From: an uncultured Pirellulaceae bacterium
GTDB taxonomy: Bacteria > Planctomycetota > Planctomycetia > Pirellulales > Pirellulaceae
Assembly (NCBI GenBank): GCA_937928555.1
Contig: CALFWR010000002.1
Coordinates: forward strand, 124,001-188,000
Length of the DNA: 64,000 nucleotides
Direction: 5' to 3'
Shown here: positions 59,279-64,000 of the stretch, in pieces
Layout of the letters: the number at the start of each line of letters is the position of its first letter
How positions within the stretch are numbered: the stretch's first letter is position 1
Program-made: the position numbers and the translations under genes
Notes under the pieces: model-generated
What the model was told of the DNA's origin: nothing
Database searches by the model: none
What the model saw: the letters and a program-made list of their open reading frames with translations, nothing else

Positions 59279-62200
59279 CTACTTGTTTCGCTTTGGCAAT
59301 CCACCGCTGCCGCTACGAAAGTCGTCCACTTGAGCCCAGCCTTCGGTTAGATGGTATCTGATTTTGTCCATTCGTAGAGACTGAACAGGAGACTTTTCGC
59401 TTTCCCGGTGACTCAGAGAGGCAACCGATTGCCGGGATCCCTGTACGGTAATGACATCGGAAAAGTCGTCGTAACGCAATGTATGCCCGAGGGCTTCGAA
59501 CAAGCGTCCGCGAACGATCGCGTTGCCGTTGGCCTGGATGACGTTGACCGGATTGGCATAGCCGCGTTTCTTCCACTGTACAAAGTCCAACTGGTCGCCC
59601 TTGATCAGAACTGCATTGGAGGGCAGGGCGGCCGTTTTGTCGGGATCCACGATCTCATTGGAAGTTGCCACCGGTGCCCACGCGGTGCGTGTGTTGCCTT
59701 CGATTCGCATCGTATTGTTACGCTGGTTGGCGGTGAGCTTTCCATCGAAGTTCACATGAACGCAGCCAAGGGTCTTTGATTTGTCGACTTCCTTTGAAGG
59801 CAACAACTGCCCGGCGTTGGCACCACTTTTCCAGGGTTGGTAGCTAACGGCCGAACCCGGCCCCAAGGCTGTAATTTCTCCGGTGGCGATATCGAAGTCC
59901 ACGTCGCTGACGCGCAAACGCTGTGCCTGAGTCAGTTTACCGCCGGCGTCGCGGGTCAGGTTTTCAACAAGGATCGGCTTGGACGCGGTCTGCCGGTTTT
60001 CACCCGCGTCAGTGACAAAGCCAGCCTGACGAAACGCCTGCTGGGTGCTGGCGACTTGATTGACCAGGGTGATTCGTTTGGCTTTGGGCCTGGTTTTCGA
60101 GTTGGCGTCACGACGGAACTTGAAGGGCGTCGACAGTGTCACGTTCATCGCTTGACTGACGGTCCGGAGTGCTGACTGAAGGCTGCCACGCGGTTGCTGT
60201 TTGGCCTTCATCAGAACATCACGCTCGAAGTAAACCTGCGACCCGTCAAAGATCATCCCGCCGGCCCAGGCAATTTCGATCTTTTCAAGTTTGGCATTGC
60301 TGTCCACGCCAAGCACATTGCCTTCGCCTGGAGGCGCGGTGATGCGGGTTTGTGTCGACGCAGAATCGGCATCCAGGTCGAGCTTGCCTGCGCCTTCGAC
60401 CCACATCGTGTTGGCTTGCTGGTCCAATTGAAGGTTCTTTCCCGAAACCGCGAACGTTTCGGTGATGAATTTTGCTTCTACTTCGTCGCTGCCGTAAACG
60501 GTTGCCCGATAAAGGCCCTCGTCACCCTGGGGCGTCATCGCCAAACCGACTCCAAACAGCTGAAACGGTTCGGTGCTTTTGTCGCCAGGAAGCGGCTTAT
60601 TCTCCACGAACAACTCGCCGGTGACCGACAGGTCCGCCAGTTTCATTTCTTCCAGGTCGCCGTAGACGTTGGCATGAATGGCATCGCCGCGAAAACGCAT
60701 TTTTGTTTTTGGTTTGGGCAGCGCCGCGAAAACGGTCGGTTCGTCGTAACCGACCAGGCGAACGGTGTGACGCCTGGTAATTGGCCGCATGGCAACCAGG
60801 CCAGTGTCCGGCCGAAGAACGCCGGCGTTTTCTTTGAGCACCGGCCTGGGCCAATCGGCGACCAGCTGATTCGATTTGCCGACCAGGCGATCGGTTTCAA
60901 ATTCGACATCCTGGGTGGCGGTGACTTTGGAAGGCAGATACTCCCAATTCGATTTGGAAAAGTTGGCCTTGGTCGTGCCGGGGTCTTTGGGCAGCACCGC
61001 GGGCAGTTCCCAGATTTCAAAGTCCAACTCTTGCGAGGCAATTCGACTCGTCGCGGTCGTGACGACAGCGTTACCATCGAGTGCGATCTGGAACTTCTGT
61101 TCGTCGAGGCGGGTGATTTCCAGGCGATCAGAAAACGAGACGTCCATTTTTTTGCCATCCTCGCCGGCGACCGAAACAAGCTTGCCGGGTCCGATCGCGT
61201 TCATCGGCCCGATGCGGTTGTCTTTTTGGAGCGAGTAATTCAGCTGGGTGACTTCGAATTCTAGGCGGGGATTGCGAATCGTCACCGGAGCCGATCCGCG
61301 AGCGGTTATGTTTCCGCTGGGAACGTCAAAAGCCAACTGCTCTGAAACAATCGTTGTGTCTCGCGAGTTGGAACGAAGCACCGCAGGTTGGCCGGGCTGT
61401 CCGTTGGCCAGCAGAGTTTTGACTTCGGTTGCGGCGGTGTTGCCGGAATCGGTGTTGGCGGTGTTTGAAGTGGCCTTGTTTGTGGAGGCTTTTGCGAATT
61501 CAATCTGCAAGGAATCGCAGTGCAGATTGTCGCCCCACGAATCCAGTTGGGTAACGACAACGCGATCGCGAAACGAGGCGATCTGGTCTTTCATGCGATA
61601 GACAAAAGGGCCGGCGCAGGAAAGCTGCAAAGGCGTTTTCTGATTGGCAAGCGAAAGGTGGCTATCATCGATCTTGGGCTGCGGACTGCTTTGCTCGACT
61701 CCCTGAAAGGCAAATGAATTGCTGGGTTGCAAAACAAGCTGACTGACGTAGGCCAGTTCCAGTTTTTCGATTCCGGTGATCGTGGAAAAGCCAGCCGCCG
61801 CGGCTTCGGTTTCATGAGCCAGGCGGATCGACAGGTTCCTGCCGCTTCCGGTATGAGCCCCAAACTGAAAGTGGACTTCGTTGAGCGTGTAAATGTTCTG
61901 GCGATCGACGTGTACATTGCTGGTGACCACGCGAACTTCTTCTTCCTCGGTGTCGGTGGGAGGGCGAAACACCGTCACGCGGCCTTCAAGTCGGGCGGAC
62001 TCCATGGTGGCTTTTTCGTTTTGCGAACCTGCCGAAAGCGGACGGGAGAATTTGACTTCCGCGCCCTGAAAGCTTCGCAGGATCACCGGTGCGGTGTCTT
62101 CATCGGAAACGCTGTCCGGATCGATCCGTCGCTGAGCCTCGCGGGAGGCCGGATCGTTGATCACCAATGTAAACGGAACGATGCGGTAAGTGCCTTCGTT

Positions 62201-62482
62201 GTCGATCCGATCCCATGTGCGAAAGTAAACCGTGCCCTGAGGCGTTAACAGAGTCTTGCACGGTTCAAGCTCCCATTCGCCCGGCGGCACGAGGTTTGCA
62301 AGGTAACTTTTGTCCAGCAGGTCACTGGTCGTGGGTGCATCGGAAGCCGCGGACACGCGTTGGACTCGCACCGTTGGCCCTTCGAGCCACGGAACGGCCA
62401 AGCGGGCGTAGGCTGTGTAGGCGCAGATCATCCCCGCAAGTGCGAACAGGTACTTTGCGATTGGGTTGATTCGATTGGGCAA
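59279..62482 (-). CDS. Large LptC/LptA (OstA)-like envelope protein
   Basis: The ~1067-residue protein has one N-terminal transmembrane helix (~12-30, INPIAKYLFALAGMICAYTA), then only periplasmic beta-rich sequence with repeated patterns like LANGQPGQPAVLRSN, GNITARGSAPVTIRNPRLEF and RGDAIHANVYGDLEEM, typical for the beta-jellyroll of LptA/LptC/OstA proteins that ferry LPS across the periplasm. The single anchor matches LptC; several jellyroll modules suggest an LptC-LptA-like fusion. It lies directly behind kdsC, the same order as kdsC-lptC-lptA in proteobacteria. The start is uncertain: both TTG 62536 and TTG 62482 are open; I choose 62482 because AAAAGGA stands eight bases before it. No ATG fits. 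Confidence 0.75.
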   Translation of the reverse strand: MPNRINPIAKYLFALAGMICAYTAYARLAVPWLEGPTVRVQRVSAASDAPTTSDLLDKSYLANLVPPGEWELEPCKTLLTPQGTVYFRTWDRIDNEGTYRIVPFTLVINDPASREAQRRIDPDSVSDEDTAPVILRSFQGAEVKFSRPLSAGSQNEKATMESARLEGRVTVFRPPTDTEEEEVRVVTSNVHVDRQNIYTLNEVHFQFGAHTGSGRNLSIRLAHETEAAAAGFSTITGIEKLELAYVSQLVLQPSNSFAFQGVEQSSPQPKIDDSHLSLANQKTPLQLSCAGPFVYRMKDQIASFRDRVVVTQLDSWGDNLHCDSLQIEFAKASTNKATSNTANTDSGNTAATEVKTLLANGQPGQPAVLRSNSRDTTIVSEQLAFDVPSGNITARGSAPVTIRNPRLEFEVTQLNYSLQKDNRIGPMNAIGPGKLVSVAGEDGKKMDVSFSDRLEITRLDEQKFQIALDGNAVVTTATSRIASQELDFEIWELPAVLPKDPGTTKANFSKSNWEYLPSKVTATQDVEFETDRLVGKSNQLVADWPRPVLKENAGVLRPDTGLVAMRPITRRHTVRLVGYDEPTVFAALPKPKTKMRFRGDAIHANVYGDLEEMKLADLSVTGELFVENKPLPGDKSTEPFQLFGVGLAMTPQGDEGLYRATVYGSDEVEAKFITETFAVSGKNLQLDQQANTMWVEGAGKLDLDADSASTQTRITAPPGEGNVLGVDSNAKLEKIEIAWAGGMIFDGSQVYFERDVLMKAKQQPRGSLQSALRTVSQAMNVTLSTPFKFRRDANSKTRPKAKRITLVNQVASTQQAFRQAGFVTDAGENRQTASKPILVENLTRDAGGKLTQAQRLRVSDVDFDIATGEITALGPGSAVSYQPWKSGANAGQLLPSKEVDKSKTLGCVHVNFDGKLTANQRNNTMRIEGNTRTAWAPVATSNEIVDPDKTAALPSNAVLIKGDQLDFVQWKKRGYANPVNVIQANGNAIVRGRLFEALGHTLRYDDFSDVITVQGSRQSVASLSHRESEKSPVQSLRMDKIRYHLTEGWAQVDDFRSGSGGLPKRNK

Positions 62483-62583
62483 CGTTGAATTCCTTTTCAA
62501 CACAAGCCGACTTTTTTGCGTTGCCGAAACAGGCAAATGGTTTCACAGGCCGATCCCGGGTTCCCCGGGTCTCGGCGAGACCT

Positions 62584-63102
62584 CTACGTCATTGACTTGA
62601 TCAGCTCCTGCCAACGGTTTTGTGATTTGAGAACAGTTTCGACCAACTCACGGATGGCACCTGTGCCGCCTTGCGATTTGCTGACCCACTGGGCTGCCTT
62701 GCGGACATCTTCGGCTCCATCGGCAACCGAAGCACCTAGGCCAACGGACTGGATCAATGCGAGGTCCGTCAAGTCGTCTCCGATGTAGCAAACGTTTTCC
62801 GGTTCGACACCAAGCTCGTTCATGATTTCAGTGGCAGCCGAAAGTTTGTCCTTTGCTCCTTGGCGAACGATCTCAACGCCCAGTTCGTCCATGCGAAGTT
62901 TGACGATGTGGGAACTGCGTGCGGTGATCACTCCGAATCGATGTCCGGTTCGCTGCCAAAGCTTGATCGCCATCCCGTCGCGAACATGAAAGGTCTTGGT
63001 TTCAACGCCCTGGTTGTCATAAGTGATACCGCCGTCGGTCATCACTCCATCCACGTCGGAGAGAATCAGCTCGATCGATTGCATTCGCTTTTCTGTTTTC
63101 AT
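62584..63102 (-). CDS. kdsC: 3-deoxy-D-manno-octulosonate 8-phosphate phosphatase KdsC
   Basis: KdsC hydrolyses KDO-8-phosphate to KDO, a step in making the inner core of lipopolysaccharide. The 172-residue HAD-family enzyme shows DVDGVMTDG (Asp16, Asp18), VITARS with Thr60, the Lys85 of KDKL and GDDLTD at 108-113, and the C-terminal GGTGAIREL loop that forms part of the tetrameric active site. An alternative start at Met7 would fit the family equally well. Together with the following LptC/LptA-like gene it points to an LPS-type outer membrane in this organism. Confidence 0.95.
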   Translation of the reverse strand: MKTEKRMQSIELILSDVDGVMTDGGITYDNQGVETKTFHVRDGMAIKLWQRTGHRFGVITARSSHIVKLRMDELGVEIVRQGAKDKLSAATEIMNELGVEPENVCYIGDDLTDLALIQSVGLGASVADGAEDVRKAAQWVSKSQGGTGAIRELVETVLKSQNRWQELIKSMT

Positions 63103-63201
63103 GCAGGAATTCTAGTGATCTCGCGTCCCGGGTGGCACACCAATGAACTCGCTAGCGGAATGCAGTCATTGGAAAGCCAGCGGAACGCTGCCAAAATGGC
63201 T

Positions 63202-64000
63202 TTACCGATCCGAAGCCCCGGGAATGCGGGCCGCACGGGCCGATTTGCGGGGGTCAACAATCTGGACGGTGACTTCGTCGATGGAAGCTTCACCAAGCCC
63301 ACAAAGCTGAAATCTGACCGTCAGGTCCTTGTCTTCGGTGGCGATCCGGTAAAGCGTAAACTCCTGCCAACCTCCGGTCACCGGAATCGACTCCGCCAGC
63401 TCATCGCCTCCGAAAGATTCAATGATCTGCAGCCCGTGGTCACTGCCGCGCACCGGCTGAGGCACATTGACCCAGCCATGAATCCGCACCAACTGACGTG
63501 CCTTGACCGGAATCGGCGGACTGGTGACTCGAACCGGCGGCTTGTCGATAACGCCGACACCACGTCCATCGACGGCCATTTTGAGCCCATAGACTCCGTC
63601 AACGGCAGCACTTTTGGCAAACTCAACCCGGATCTTCAATCGGGAATCGGAGACCTTCTGGTTGGTCCAACCGCTTCGCGTGACATGTGATGCGTTTTCA
63701 AAATCGCCAGCGGCGAGGTGGTTGATGCCCTGAATCGATCGCGGCAGTTGACCGGCGAGCATCCAGTGAATCGGCACAAGGCTCACGTGCCCGACCAGGG
63801 GCGAACTGGTTTTGGATTGAAACGCCCGCAATGCTTCTGTTTGAATTTCGCGTCGGAAAAAAGCCAAACGCTCGTTGGCTTTTTCCAGATACGGCATCGC
63901 TTGGGACAGGCTCCGTCGCTGCCGAAGCTGCTGGACGTTCTGCATCGCGGTCATCGCTGAAGTGATCGCGCCGCTGGCCGAAGGCATCTCCTGCCCAACC
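63202..64000 (-). CDS. Hypothetical secreted protein, 3' part (5' end outside the window)
   Basis: The frame is open from the right window edge (codons read VGQEM before the first internal ATG at 63987) to the TAA-side stop at 63202, so only the C-terminal ~266 residues are visible. It begins with a helical coiled part (VQQLRQRRSLSQAMPYLEKA) and ends with a beta-sandwich domain (VRIHGWVNVPQPVRGSDHGLQI, WQEFTLYRIATEDKDLTVRF) resembling carbohydrate-binding modules. It is upstream of kdsC on the same strand by about 100 bases; shared transcription is possible. Confidence 0.75.
   Translation of the reverse strand, partial: VGQEMPSASGAITSAMTAMQNVQQLRQRRSLSQAMPYLEKANERLAFFRREIQTEALRAFQSKTSSPLVGHVSLVPIHWMLAGQLPRSIQGINHLAAGDFENASHVTRSGWTNQKVSDSRLKIRVEFAKSAAVDGVYGLKMAVDGRGVGVIDKPPVRVTSPPIPVKARQLVRIHGWVNVPQPVRGSDHGLQIIESFGGDELAESIPVTGGWQEFTLYRIATEDKDLTVRFQLCGLGEASIDEVTVQIVDPRKSARAARIPGASDR

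Overview
The window looks like a chromosomal segment of a marine-type planctomycete, most likely of the order Pirellulales. The evidence is the gene content: two secreted sulfatases, a DUF1501 protein next to a PSCyt1/DUF1549/DUF1553 protein, a PEP-CTERM protein, a transmembrane Ser/Thr kinase next to an ECF-type sigma factor, and many long secreted proteins. The species cannot be named from the sequence alone.

Layout. 1-5.4 kb: edge of a secreted protein, a sulfatase, an endo/exonuclease/phosphatase-family protein, an 850-bp AT-rich spacer with related palindromes, and a lysine-only histone-like protein. 5.6-10.2 kb: a small hypothetical protein, the Mrp ATPase, a sigma-54-activator-like protein that lacks GAFTGA and overlaps a small receiver-like protein, and ruvB. 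10.5-14.1 kb: fatty acid synthesis cluster fabD-fabG-acpP-fabF. 14.8-17.5 kb: a DEAD-box RNA helicase with a long leader, and tRNA-Asp(GTC). 17.5-18.1 kb: a gene remnant cut by a dispersed repeat. 18.3-36.4 kb: a secreted protein, then a tightly packed MoxR - DUF58 - VWA - VWA - serine protease/PDZ - DUF4175-like - PDZ - terpene-cyclase-like - Cys-less thioredoxin-like block. 36.7-46.4 kb: sulfatase, truncated haemoglobin, OprP-like porin, DUF1501 and PSCyt1/PSD1 genes. 46.6-50.1 kb: sulfotransferase, SNF2 helicase and a hypothetical protein. 50.4-58.6 kb: a hypothetical protein with a clear promoter and terminator, a PEP-CTERM protein, a sigma factor/kinase pair, and a membrane-anchored carboxypeptidase-regulatory-like protein. 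58.7-64 kb: lipoprotein, a large LptC/LptA(OstA)-like protein, kdsC, and the 3' part of a secreted protein.

The most striking non-coding feature is a family of about 187-bp elements with near-perfect terminal inverted repeats (CCCGGATTATTCACGA / TCGTGAATAATCCGGG), seen in intergenic spaces in both orientations as full, internally replaced and truncated copies. No transposase is visible in the window. A second degenerate repeat family, a 111-bp tandem duplication and a 16-bp tandem repeat are also present.

The best candidates for under-described biology are: (a) the MoxR/DUF58/VWA operon extended by several apparently inactive periplasmic enzyme folds; (b) the large LptC/LptA-like protein directly behind kdsC, which suggests an envelope (LPS) transport gene order in a planctomycete; (c) the terminal-inverted-repeat family with exchangeable cores. 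All functional statements rest on motif reading; no database search was possible.
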